64,000 bases of DNA from DATHKG01 sp035489435 (GCA_035489435.1 DATHKG010000103.1), one strand, 5' to 3'. Positions 1 to 7,990 are shown, counted from the stretch's first letter. The notes: generated by a model from the sequence alone, not told the origin. Numbers and translations: made by a program.

Positions 1-1
1 G

Positions 2-175
2 GGGGTAGACTACCTGGATTGTGCATCAAAACTATCACCGGTCACGGCGGGTGTTTACCGGGAAATGAGGGAAATATTTCCTAAGTTTATCGAGGACACT
101 CCCAAATACCGGGACCTGGCAAGAATAAGAGATTACCTGGAGCAGGCGGATCCGGCCATTAATTTCGATCAATAA
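2..175 (+). CDS. C-terminal end of a probable aromatic amino acid ammonia-lyase (HAL/PAL/TAL family), partial
   Basis: An open frame runs from the window edge to a TAA stop at 173-175 and gives 57 residues. The order of features, LSPVTAGVYREMREIFPKF then a short acidic link and RIRDYL, resembles the end of histidine/tyrosine ammonia-lyases, where a helix with Val-Tyr...Val-Arg is followed by Pro-Phe and a short Asp-rich loop. In Bacteroidota such a lyase is part of flexirubin-type pigment clusters, and the next gene is an O-methyltransferase, which fits. The catalytic MIO loop lies outside the window, so the family call rests on a short C-terminal resemblance only. Confidence 0.45.
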   Translation, partial: GVDYLDCASKLSPVTAGVYREMREIFPKFIEDTPKYRDLARIRDYLEQADPAINFDQ

Positions 176-298
176 TGCTTCCTCAGACACTTCCTTATAA
201 GTTTTCCCAATATCTTTTCCAATAAATGGACTTCAACTATTAAACACATAAATACAAGCACCTGAAATAGCTTTTTAACGAATATTGCCAGGGCTGGT

Positions 299-373
299 TA
301 TTTAAAGCAGGAAGTCAGGGTATTTAAAGCAGAAAGTCGCAGGGTACTTAAGGCAGGAAGTCAGGGTATTTAA
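299..373. repeat. Tandem repeat, 22-24 bp unit, about 3.3 copies
   Basis: Three units of the form TAtTTAAaGCAgGAAGTC(gc)AGGG follow each other at 299-320, 321-344 and 345-366, with a partial fourth. They lie in the 250-base gap between the lyase end and the methyltransferase start, about 55 bases upstream of the methyltransferase ATG. The rest of the gap shows no gene. Confidence 0.85.
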
Positions 374-426
374 ATTAAATCACCTGCAGATCAGGTCAGA
401 CAGGCCATTAAAATAAAAATGAAAGG

Positions 427-1497
427 ATGAATTTATTTAACAAGGATAAGAAGTCGGCTCTCGAGGCCAAAGAAATGGCTCAATTTATTGCATTTGGGCC
501 GGTCGTTTTCCAGGTAGCGCGTATCATGCGTGATGCTGGCATTTTAACTGTGATCGAAGAGGCGGGCAAACAGGGGTTAACTCACCAGGAGATTCTCCAG
601 GCAGTAAATCTCCCGGATTACGGTCTGAGGGTGTTACTTGAGTCTTCTCTTGGTATCGGACTCGTAATTATTAATAACGGAAAATATTCAATTACAAAAA
701 CGGGGCATTTCACTTTACATGATCCACTGACACGGATCAATATGGACTTCATCCATGATGTAAATTATAAAGGACTGTTTCACCTGGAAGAAAGTATCAA
801 AACCGGTAAACCAGAAGGGCTTAAAGAGCTGGGAGGCTGGAACACCATTTATGAGGGCCTTTCCCAATTGCCACCTCATATCCAAAAAAGCTGGTTCGCT
901 TTTGATCACTTCTTTTCAGATAATTCATTTCCGCTTGTTCTTCCTTTGGTTTATGGACAGAAGATTAACAAGCTGATGGATATCGGGGGTAACACAGGTA
1001 AGTGGGCAATTGCTTCATCTCTCTATGATAAAAATGTTCGGATAACAATAGTGGATTTGCCAGGACAGGTTACTATGGCGAAATCAAGAATTGCTGATCT
1101 TGGACTGGCGGACAGGGTTTCATTTTTCCCTGTTAATCTTTTGGATAAAACACAACCGCTTCCTAAAGGACATGATGCAATCTGGATGAGCCAGTTCCTT
1201 GATTGTTTTTCAGAGGCAGAAATAACATCCATTATTGAGAGGTGTTATGAGGCGCTTGAACCGGGAGGTACCATGTTTATCCTGGAGGCATTCTGGGACC
1301 GGCAGCGTTTTGAAGCTGCAGCTTTTTGTCTTCAGCAAACATCGATATATTTCACGGCACTTGCCAATGGTAACAGCCAGATGTATGATTCAAGGATATT
1401 CATTGATGCTGTTAAGGCGGGTGGATTTGAAATCTATGAAGATATTGATGGCATAGGGCTTAGTCACACCTTGCTAAAATGCAGGAAGAAAAGTTAA
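427..1497 (+). CDS. SAM-dependent O-methyltransferase with N-terminal dimerisation domain
   Basis: This 356-residue protein has the layout of plant-caffeate/acetylserotonin-type O-methyltransferases. A winged-helix dimerisation region covers about residues 17-95, followed by a Rossmann methyltransferase domain with the SAM-binding motif LMDIGGNTG near residues 183-191 and an acidic motif IVDLPG near 209. The usual catalytic His (in an HDW-like motif) is not seen; that position reads SQFLDCFSE, so chemistry or substrate may differ from the plant enzymes. The ATG follows AAAGG directly, with almost no spacing, which is unremarkable for Bacteroidota. Its place just after a probable aromatic amino acid lyase suggests it methylates an aromatic pigment precursor, an inference from context. 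It could also act on an unrelated phenolic. Confidence 0.8.
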   Translation: MNLFNKDKKSALEAKEMAQFIAFGPVVFQVARIMRDAGILTVIEEAGKQGLTHQEILQAVNLPDYGLRVLLESSLGIGLVIINNGKYSITKTGHFTLHDPLTRINMDFIHDVNYKGLFHLEESIKTGKPEGLKELGGWNTIYEGLSQLPPHIQKSWFAFDHFFSDNSFPLVLPLVYGQKINKLMDIGGNTGKWAIASSLYDKNVRITIVDLPGQVTMAKSRIADLGLADRVSFFPVNLLDKTQPLPKGHDAIWMSQFLDCFSEAEITSIIERCYEALEPGGTMFILEAFWDRQRFEAAAFCLQQTSIYFTALANGNSQMYDSRIFIDAVKAGGFEIYEDIDGIGLSHTLLKCRKKS

Positions 1498-1510
1498 GGC
1501 GGAATAAAAC

Positions 1511-1705
1511 GAGACAGCAACAAACAAGACGGCTACAAACGAGACGGCTACAAACGAGACGGTAACAAACGAGACGGTACCAAACGAGACGGTACCAAAC
1601 GAGACGGTAACAAACGAGACGGTACCAAACGAGACGGTAACAAACGAGACGGTACCAAACGAGACGGTAACAAGTGAGCCTGTTACAAACGAGGCTGCTA
1701 CAAAC
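1511..1705. repeat. Tandem repeat, 15 bp unit, 13 copies
   Basis: Units of GAGACGGTAaCAAAC and variants recur at exactly 15-base spacing from 1511 to 1705. The central copies alternate between GGTAAC and GGTACC, which suggests growth by duplication of 30-bp dimers. The outer copies are more diverged. The array starts 14 bases after the methyltransferase stop and ends just before a terminator. A minus-strand frame crossing it encodes repeats of YRLVC/YRLVW only because 15 is a multiple of three; I do not regard it as a gene. Confidence 0.95.
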
Positions 1706-1720
1706 TATATATAACATTGA

Positions 1721-1754
1721 AAAAAGCGGAGACTTATTTGGGTCTCCGCTTTTT
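1721..1754. terminator. Bidirectional intrinsic terminator
   Basis: A perfect 13-bp stem (AAAAAGCGGAGAC at 1721-1733 with GTCTCCGCTTTTT at 1742-1754) and an 8-base loop. With A and T runs at both ends it can serve the methyltransferase on the plus strand and the small exported protein on the minus strand. Confidence 0.85.
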
Positions 1755-1790
1755 GAATTAATATTTACCTCACAACTTACTTCACACAAT

Positions 1791-2378
1791 TTATTTTACA
1801 ATCATCTTAGCAACGGCTCTACCTGCCATTGCATAAGCTTCCTGGATTCTTTCGCCGGTATCAAAGTCAAAACCACCGAACATTCTTCCCGGTGCTTTTG
1901 CAATGGAGATCTTTGCGATCACTTTGTTTTTGTCGGCAGTTTCAACGATCCAGGCTTCACCATCGATAGTTGCATTTTTTCTCATTACCCCGATGTTGAA
2001 GCCGGGTTCTGTAAATGTAGTTTTGTAAATCAACGTGTATTTCGATTTGGGAGTGATGGTCATCATCGAAGTTTTTTCGAAGAGCTCATTAAACTGTGGT
2101 TCGAATTTTTCTTCTCTGTCGTCAACCCAGCGTGTGGCCCAGGTATCACCCCTGCCCGCTTCTTTCTTATTATATTCTTCTTTCTTTTTGTTTACGTATT
2201 CAGCTTCGTCATCAAACTTGCCGACTTTCATTTTGTCGTAAGAAAATTCGGTGTTAATTGACTTTTCATTTTTTACGGCAGACAAATCTCCTTCGATCAG
2301 TTTGACTTTTTGTGCAATGGCGGAACTCAGAGCCATTAAACCCAGGGCGAACAACGCCCCGCCTTTTAGCAATTTCAT
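1791..2378 (-). CDS. Exported protein of unknown function
   Basis: The 195-residue product starts with a clear signal peptide (MKLLKGGALFALGLMALSSAIAQ), with cleavage probably after SAIA or AQ. The mature part is charged, with many Lys and Glu residues around 50-80 (VNKKKEEYNKKE), followed by beta-rich sequence. It has no recognisable catalytic motif, lipobox or membrane segment. It is monocistronic, converging on the methyltransferase across the terminator at 1721-1754. A periplasmic location is likely; function is unknown. Confidence 0.7.
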   Translation of the reverse strand: MKLLKGGALFALGLMALSSAIAQKVKLIEGDLSAVKNEKSINTEFSYDKMKVGKFDDEAEYVNKKKEEYNKKEAGRGDTWATRWVDDREEKFEPQFNELFEKTSMMTITPKSKYTLIYKTTFTEPGFNIGVMRKNATIDGEAWIVETADKNKVIAKISIAKAPGRMFGGFDFDTGERIQEAYAMAGRAVAKMIVK

Positions 2379-2489
2379 GTTGGGAATATTTTAGGGTTAT
2401 TTAATGCACTAAAGTAATATAATTCGAGGGATGGTATTAAAGATACCAGATACATATTCATGTGATTTTTTTTTAGACTTTACGGGACA

Positions 2490-2497
2490 TACCTTTG
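2490..2497 (+). promoter_or_regulatory. Bacteroidota -7 promoter element (TACCTTTG)
   Basis: TACCTTTG matches TAnnTTTG. A TTTT lies 19 bases upstream at 2467-2470 in place of the TTTG -33 box. It would give a 5' leader of about 80 bases for the gene at 2583. Confidence 0.5.
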
Positions 2498-2582
2498 CGA
2501 CTCGAAAAACGCATTAACATAATAATCATCGGTTTATGCGGTTGGTTCTATTTTTGATTGTGAACGTTTAAAGATTAAAAAC

Positions 2583-3083
2583 ATGAAAAAGTTCTTTTTA
2601 ACCCTGATTGTAGGAGTTTGTATCACCAGTGTAAGTTTTGCCCAGGTTAACGGACCGGACTATAAAGCTGGTATCGGGCTGCGCTTTAGTGGAAGTTATT
2701 ACGACGCTATTTCTGCATCATTCAAACTTTTTGTTTCCGAGCCAAGTGCTTTTGAATTTAATGCCGGGGCGCGACATTTTTCCTATGGGCGTACAAATGT
2801 CAGCGCATCTGCTGCCTACCAGTATCATTTCCCGATTGGAAGTATTGAGGGTTTTAAATGGTTTGTCGGTGGAGGACTTACCGTTTTAAATAGTTTTGCC
2901 GATAACGATAGATATGAAGAAGGATTCGGGTTTGCCCTGTTCCCGACTGGTGGAGTTGAATATAAATTTAATTTTCCTTTAGCTGTATCTGCGGATTTTC
3001 GTCCTTCACTTTATCTCGTAAATCCTTACGATGAAGACTTCAATCCTAACTTTGGTGTTTCAGCACGCTTTACATTCAAATAG
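2583..3083 (+). CDS. Small outer-membrane beta-barrel-like protein
   Basis: The 166-residue product begins with a signal peptide (MKKFFLTLIVGVCITSVSFA, then QV). The rest is made of short alternating strands rich in Gly, Phe and Tyr, such as KAGIGLRFSGSYYD and FKWFVGGGLTVL, and ends in FGVSARFTFK with a terminal aromatic-containing strand. This is the pattern of eight-stranded outer-membrane barrels. The ligand or role cannot be read from sequence. It is a single-gene unit with a -7 element upstream and a terminator at 3156-3184. Confidence 0.65.
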   Translation: MKKFFLTLIVGVCITSVSFAQVNGPDYKAGIGLRFSGSYYDAISASFKLFVSEPSAFEFNAGARHFSYGRTNVSASAAYQYHFPIGSIEGFKWFVGGGLTVLNSFADNDRYEEGFGFALFPTGGVEYKFNFPLAVSADFRPSLYLVNPYDEDFNPNFGVSARFTFK

Positions 3084-3155
3084 GGAGACTCTGATAATCA
3101 TGAGTTGTTAACCTGAGTTGTTAACCCTCGGATTTATCAAGTCAGTAAAGTTATT

Positions 3156-3184
3156 AAAGCCTCACGTTTTTGCGGAGGCTTTTT
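3156..3184 (+). terminator. Intrinsic terminator of the beta-barrel gene
   Basis: Stem AAAGCCTC (3156-3163) with GAGGCTTT (3175-3182), followed by T residues. A duplicated 14-base motif (TGAGTTGTTAACC) sits between the stop codon and this hairpin. Confidence 0.75.
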
Positions 3185-3240
3185 ACTTGTGCGTTTAGCC
3201 GGCTTCACAGGCATGATTTATTATCTTTATTTGTTTGATA

Positions 3241-3505
3241 TTATTCATCATTAATCATCATCATCACTAATCATCATCATCACTAATCATCATCATTAGT
3301 AATCACTATTAGTAATCACTATTAATTATCACTATTAAGCATCATCATTAGCCGTCATCATTTGGTCGTCAGTATTTATTGTCACTATTAAGCATCATTA
3401 TTAGTCGTCAATATTTGTTGTCGCTATTAATCATCACCATTAGTCATCATCATTAATTTTCATCATTAATTTTCATCATTAATTTTCACCATCAATTCAT
3501 CACCC
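3241..3505. repeat. Degenerate low-complexity array, about 13 bp unit (ATCATCATTAGTC-like)
   Basis: About 265 bases are built of ATCATCATTAGTC-like units with many substitutions and lengths of 12-16; the last copies are three clean units of ATTAATTTTCATC type. It fills most of the 433-base gap between the barrel gene and the ABC protein. No gene or RNA is seen in it. Confidence 0.85.
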
Positions 3506-3516
3506 TTTCAAAAATA

Positions 3517-4938
3517 TTGGTATTGATAGAATTAAATAAAGTTTGCTTAAGACTAGGATCTGAATTGCTGCTGGATGATGTTAGTCTGACAATTGATAAA
3601 GGACAGACACTTGCTATTACTGGTGCTTCGGGTAGTGGTAAGACCAGCCTCGCAAAGGTTATTACGGGTGATCTGTTTCACTCAGGTACTGTTAAATTCA
3701 AAGGTTTCGGGGATCCCGTTCATGTTGAGTTTATTTCCCAGGAACACAACTTTAAGAATCTTTCCAATACCTCAGATTTTTATTATCAACAGCGTTTTAA
3801 TGCATCCGAATCCGATCAGTCTTTGAGGGTATCAGATTTGTTGACGAGCGATAATAAATGGATAGACCTATTGCATTTGCGGGAGTTGTTAGATAGAGCC
3901 ATTCTACAATTATCTAACGGCGAGAACAAAAGGCTTCAACTTGCTCAAAAACTCCAGGCTAAGCCGGATGTTTTAATCCTGGATAATCCATTTTTGGGCC
4001 TTGATGTTTCAGGTCGTGTAATCCTGGAGAATATTTTATGTGTGCTAAAAGATCAGGGAGTCCAGATTATACTTATATCAGGACCTGCTGCACTTTCATC
4101 TTTAGTCACTCATGTTGCTGTCCTTGAAAAAGGGAGACTTATTTTCTATGGACTGAGGCAGCATTTTTTGGACGATCACGCTTCACATCTTCATAGTGAT
4201 TCGGCGATTGATCAGGGTTTATTGCGTTCATTAAAACCAGCGGAGGCCACCAATTTTGCTTATGCTGTACGGATGATTAATGTACATATCCAATATGGCG
4301 ATAAGATTGTTCTTGACAAGTTGAATTGGGAAATCAGGCGCGGTGAATGCTGGTCCTTGTCGGGCCCTAATGGTGCCGGGAAGTCAACCTTGCTAAGTTT
4401 GATCACCGGCGACAATCCACAGGCATATGCAAACGAAATCTACTTGTTTGATCGCAGGAGAGGAACCGGCGAAAGTATCTGGGATATTAAACGCAATATT
4501 GGTTATGTTTCTCCGGAGCTTCATCTTTTCTTCGACCAGGCTGCGTCATGTTGGGAAATACTTGCTTCCGGGTTTTTTGATACCATTGGACTATTCAGGT
4601 TGCTTAATGATGAGCAGAAATCGGCAGTTAAAACCTGGTTGAAAATACTGAATCTCAATGACTGTGAAGATAAGTCCTTACGTTCTATGTCACGTGGTCA
4701 GCAGCGTCTCGCGTTACTTGGCAGAGCACTGATCAAGGCACCACAAATGCTTGTTCTTGATGAGCCGTGCCAGGGATTGGATGAAGATCAGACTGCCGCT
4801 TTTATAGCATTGGTTAATTCAATTTGTATCGGATTCGGAACCTCGTTAATTTATGTTTCACACTATGTACAAGATGTTCCTTCTGTCATCACCAAATATT
4901 TAAGGCTCGACGATGGTAAGACCGTTAAGGAATTATGA
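3517..4938 (+). CDS. ABC-type ATPase with two fused nucleotide-binding domains (ModF/PhrA-like)
   Basis: The 473-residue soluble protein carries two ABC ATPase domains and no membrane segments. Domain 1 has Walker A GASGSGKTS (about residues 36-44), a signature-like LSNGENKR and a Walker B of VLILDNPF, where the catalytic Glu is Asn. Domain 2 has GPNGAGKST, signature MSRGQQRL and an intact VLVLDEP. The layout matches the ModF/PhrA group, whose cellular role is poorly defined; without a permease nearby, transport is not assured. There is no ATG: the frame is open from 3457 and the first plausible starts are TTG at 3517 or 3523, directly after a repeat array. It converges on mnmG. Confidence 0.78.
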   Translation: MVLIELNKVCLRLGSELLLDDVSLTIDKGQTLAITGASGSGKTSLAKVITGDLFHSGTVKFKGFGDPVHVEFISQEHNFKNLSNTSDFYYQQRFNASESDQSLRVSDLLTSDNKWIDLLHLRELLDRAILQLSNGENKRLQLAQKLQAKPDVLILDNPFLGLDVSGRVILENILCVLKDQGVQIILISGPAALSSLVTHVAVLEKGRLIFYGLRQHFLDDHASHLHSDSAIDQGLLRSLKPAEATNFAYAVRMINVHIQYGDKIVLDKLNWEIRRGECWSLSGPNGAGKSTLLSLITGDNPQAYANEIYLFDRRRGTGESIWDIKRNIGYVSPELHLFFDQAASCWEILASGFFDTIGLFRLLNDEQKSAVKTWLKILNLNDCEDKSLRSMSRGQQRLALLGRALIKAPQMLVLDEPCQGLDEDQTAAFIALVNSICIGFGTSLIYVSHYVQDVPSVITKYLRLDDGKTVKEL

Positions 4939-5011
4939 GTTATGAGTTTAGTTATGAGTTAAATGAAGAGTGAAAAACCTTTCATAATTCATAACTCATA
5001 ATTCATAATTC
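4930..5011. repeat. Inverted repeat of ATTATGAGTTATGA type between convergent genes
   Basis: A perfect 16-bp inverted repeat (GAATTATGAGTTATGA at 4930-4945, complement at 4989-5004) spans the stop codon of the ABC gene and the gap before the mnmG stop. TTATGAG is repeated three times on one side and CATAATT four times on the other. It could act as a bidirectional terminator, although it has no GC-rich stem. A 17-base piece (4995-5011) recurs identically at 50541-50557. Confidence 0.8.
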
Positions 5012-5018
5012 TCTTGCT

Positions 5019-6881
5019 TTATCTTCCCATGTACACCATGAGTATTTGAACATCACTTGGATTTACACCGCTGATGCGGCTGGCCTGGCCAAGAGTTGCT
5101 GGTTTTATCTTTTTGAATTTTTGAAGTGCTTCGGTTGACAGCGATGAAATTCTATCGTAATTGAAATTATCGGGTATAGCCAGTTCTTCGAGTTGTCCCA
5201 TTTTTTGTACAAGTTCTTTTTCCTTTTCTATGTACACTTCGTATTTGGCCTGGATCTCTGCCTGTTCAATTGTTTCAAGCGAAAATTCTTTGAGTTTATC
5301 AGCCAGTCTCGGTAACCCTTTCATCATTTCAGGGAGACTAAGTGATGGTCTTAATAAAACCTGCAGAGCTTTTTGTTTTTGCAGGAGACCTGTGGTTCCC
5401 TGGCTTTCAAGAAATGATTTCGACTCTTCAGGTTCAATCGAAAATTCTTTCAGGATTTGTCTGATTTTGGCTGCTCCATCTTTTTTGGCTATCACCTTAT
5501 CCATACGTTCCTGTGAAGCAAGGCCCAAACGGTAACTTTTTTCCGTGAGACGTAGATCTGCATTATCCTGGCGCAAAAGTGTTCTGAATTCTGCGCGTGA
5601 TGTGAACATGCGGTAAGGTTCTTCGGTGCCTTTATTTATCAGGTCATCTATGAGTACCCCAATATAAGCTTCCGATCTTTTAAGAGTGAATGGTTCCAGG
5701 TCATGGGTGGCCTGGTGGGCATTGATTCCCGCCATAAGTCCCTGACATGCAGCTTCTTCATAGCCGGTGGTGCCATTAATCTGGCCAGCAAAAAATAGGT
5801 TTTTTATTAACTTCGTTTCCAGGTTATGCTTAAGCTGTGTGGGTGGGAAATAGTCGTATTCGATGGCATAGCCGGGTCTGAACATCCTCACCTTTTCAAA
5901 ACCAGGCACATTACGAAGAGCTTCGTACTGCACTTCTTCCGGTAGTGAAGTAGAGAATCCGTTTACATAAATTTCGACCGTGTTCCAGCCTTCCGGTTCA
6001 ATAAACAATTGGTGACGGTCCCTTTCAGCAAAGCGGTTGATTTTATCCTCAATACTTGGACAGTAGCGGGGTCCTACTCCTTCAATTCTGCCGGTAAACA
6101 TTGGACTGCGATCGAAGCCTGTTTTCAGCAGGTCATGCACTTTTGTATTTGTATAAGTTATCCAACAGCTCCTTTGTATTTTAGGTTTTTTCGTGTCAAG
6201 ATAAGAGAAGCCGGTAATTAACTCATCACCAGCCTGTTCTTCCATTTTGCTATAATCAAGACTTCTTCCATCGATCCGGGGTGGAGTGCCGGTTTTGAGT
6301 CGATCTGCCTCAAAACCAAGACTAACCAGTTGTTCCGTTATGCCGGTTGCGGCCTTCTCTGCTACCCTGCCCCCTCCAAATTTCTGATCTCCTATGTGTA
6401 TCACTCCATTCAGGAAGGTGCCACTTGTGATCACCACCGATTTCGATCTCACTTCATGCCCAAGTCCGGTTATTATACCGCATGCCCGGCCATCTTTCAC
6501 GATGATTGATTTTGCCATGTCCTGGTAGAAATCCACATTAGGAGTTTGCTCAAGCATTTCGCGCCATCTTGTGGCAAAGAGCATTCGATCATTCTGGGAT
6601 CGGGGACTCCACATTGCTGGTCCTTTTGAGCGATTCAGCATCCGAAATTGAATCATGCTCTCGTCGCTTACAATCCCTGAGTAACCACCGATGGCATCTA
6701 TCTCCCGCACTATTTGTCCCTTGGCTATGCCGCCCATGGCGGGGTTACAACTCATTTGGGCGATAGTCTGCATATTCATAGTCACTAACAGCACTTTCGA
6801 TCCAAGATTTGCTGCTGAAGCGGCAGCTTCACAACCGGCATGACCGGCTCCTACAACGATGACATCATATTCTGGAAACAT
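5019..6881 (-). CDS. mnmG: tRNA uridine-5-carboxymethylaminomethyl(34) synthesis enzyme MnmG
   Basis: A full-length 620-residue MnmG (GidA). With MnmE it adds the carboxymethylaminomethyl group to U34 of certain tRNAs, using FAD and methylene-tetrahydrofolate. Visible are the N-terminal FAD motif VVGAGHAGCEAA (about residues 10-21), the conserved CNPAMGGIAKG segment, TGTFLNG, the family signature around GPRYCPSIEDK and the C-terminal helical domain ending in a GVNPSDVQIL segment. mnmE is not adjacent. In many bacteria gidA lies near the replication origin, which is of interest because a parS-like palindrome lies 47 bases upstream of this start. Confidence 0.97.
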   Translation of the reverse strand: MFPEYDVIVVGAGHAGCEAAASAANLGSKVLLVTMNMQTIAQMSCNPAMGGIAKGQIVREIDAIGGYSGIVSDESMIQFRMLNRSKGPAMWSPRSQNDRMLFATRWREMLEQTPNVDFYQDMAKSIIVKDGRACGIITGLGHEVRSKSVVITSGTFLNGVIHIGDQKFGGGRVAEKAATGITEQLVSLGFEADRLKTGTPPRIDGRSLDYSKMEEQAGDELITGFSYLDTKKPKIQRSCWITYTNTKVHDLLKTGFDRSPMFTGRIEGVGPRYCPSIEDKINRFAERDRHQLFIEPEGWNTVEIYVNGFSTSLPEEVQYEALRNVPGFEKVRMFRPGYAIEYDYFPPTQLKHNLETKLIKNLFFAGQINGTTGYEEAACQGLMAGINAHQATHDLEPFTLKRSEAYIGVLIDDLINKGTEEPYRMFTSRAEFRTLLRQDNADLRLTEKSYRLGLASQERMDKVIAKKDGAAKIRQILKEFSIEPEESKSFLESQGTTGLLQKQKALQVLLRPSLSLPEMMKGLPRLADKLKEFSLETIEQAEIQAKYEVYIEKEKELVQKMGQLEELAIPDNFNYDRISSLSTEALQKFKKIKPATLGQASRISGVNPSDVQILMVYMGR

Positions 6882-6927
6882 GACGCAAAATTACATTTTG
6901 ATTTTCGAATGATCTGCAAAAGGTTAA

Positions 6928-6943
6928 TGTTCCACGTGGAACG
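6928..6943. promoter_or_regulatory. parS-like centromere site (ParB-binding palindrome)
   Basis: TGTTCCACGTGGAACG matches the bacterial parS consensus TGTTnCACGTGnAACA at 15 of 16 positions, with a perfect 14-bp palindrome at 6929-6942. An extra half-site-like ACGTGAAAC follows at 6941-6949. ParB binds such sites near the origin in most phyla. No parA or parB is in the window. Confidence 0.7.
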
Positions 6944-7040
6944 TGAAACTTGGAAGTATATGGCAAACCTGGTCCTTTTGGTTACTGGCATTTTTTGCCT
7001 GATTCGCTGAAGCCGTGAGCTTATTGAATTTGTTAACATT

Positions 7041-7470
7041 GTTGACGTTGCACGTTCATGGCGCTCACTCGGTTCTTCCCTTCGCCGGATGGGCCTTTCG
7101 GTTGGGTTGATTTGCCGCTGTGATTCCTGGTTAATACGTTTCGTTTTGCCGCTCTCTGTTGTTGTCTCCGATCGGCTTTTAGTTCCCTGATCGGCTTTTT
7201 TAGGTATGCTTGTAGTGCTGGTTGCCTTATTGGCTAGATGTTGATGTTGCAGGTTCATGGCGTTCACTCGGTTCTTCCCTTCGCCGGATGGGCCTTTCGG
7301 TTGGTTTGATTTGCCACTGTGATTCCTGGTTAATACCATTGTTCATGCCGTTCTCTGCTGTTGTCTCCGATCGGCTTTTTGTTCCCTGATCGGCTTTTTT
7401 AGGTATGCTTGTAGTGTGGTCGCTGTTGGGCCCTGATCGGCCTCGGTAACTCCGGGCAGGAATCGAAGGT
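7041..7470. repeat. Two tandem copies of a 199-bp imperfect repeat (copies A and B)
   Basis: Copy A (7041-7239) and copy B (7240 to about 7470) align base for base at an offset of 199, with long identical stretches such as GGTTCTTCCCTTCGCCGGAT and CTCCGATCGGCTTTT. Each contains two CGATCGGC/TGATCGGC motifs. As 199 is not a multiple of three, the reading frame changes between copies, so minus-strand frames crossing them are not credible genes. Confidence 0.85.
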
Positions 7471-7878
7471 GGCAATCAAACCAACCTCAGGCCCATCCTG
7501 CACGTTCTAATCTCGTTCACTTAGGGATATGCGACTTATACAACAAAATTCAACATTCTCTTATTGCAATAACCGGCATTGACATTATCGGCATTGCAGA
7601 AATTGAAATGACATTGCTGTGTTACCGTTCTCTGAATTACTGTTGCCAGCCATCCGGTTATCGGAAAAACGCTTGTCAAAAATCCGATTGCAACAATCTT
7701 AGCTACCGAAATTTCGGTTGTGCATCATTGCATTTGCATTCTTTTCATCTAATTCGCAAGCAATCTGGTTCCAGTGCATTAATAATATTCCCTATAGCGC
7801 AGAGGAAAAAATAACGATGGGTATTGCATCGATTGCTCGTTACAACCTGGCAATGATTCAGCGCAGTAGTGATTCAGC

Positions 7879-7990
7879 GTTTGCAAGTGGCATCGTTTGC
7901 GGGTTGCTACGTTTGCAGGCAGCATTGTTTGCGGGTGGCGGTGTTTACGGATGGCTGTGTTTGCGGGTGGCTACGTTTGAAAGCAGCCGG
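7879..7990. repeat. Tandem repeat, 16 bp unit, 7 copies
   Basis: Units of GTTTGCGGGTGGCTAC and diverged versions start at 7879, 7895, 7911, 7927, 7943, 7959 and 7975, exactly 16 bases apart. The period breaks any reading frame. The array lies in the core between the repeat pairs A/B and C/D. The rest of that core (about 7471-8249) shows no gene I can support. Confidence 0.9.

Noticed and set aside
1511..1705. CRISPR array
   Set aside because: The repeats are contiguous 15-bp units with no spacers and no cas genes nearby.
1460..1789. Minus-strand open frame of 109 residues made of YRLVC/YRLVW repeats
   Set aside because: It exists only because the 15-bp array is a multiple of three; no start context, no non-repeat domain, and it overlaps the methyltransferase end and a terminator.
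6851..7475. Two minus-strand open frames (163 and 82 residues) rich in Arg, Ser and Thr
   Set aside because: They cross the 199-bp repeats, which shift frame between copies, and the first overlaps the mnmG start. Composition is that of translated repeat DNA.
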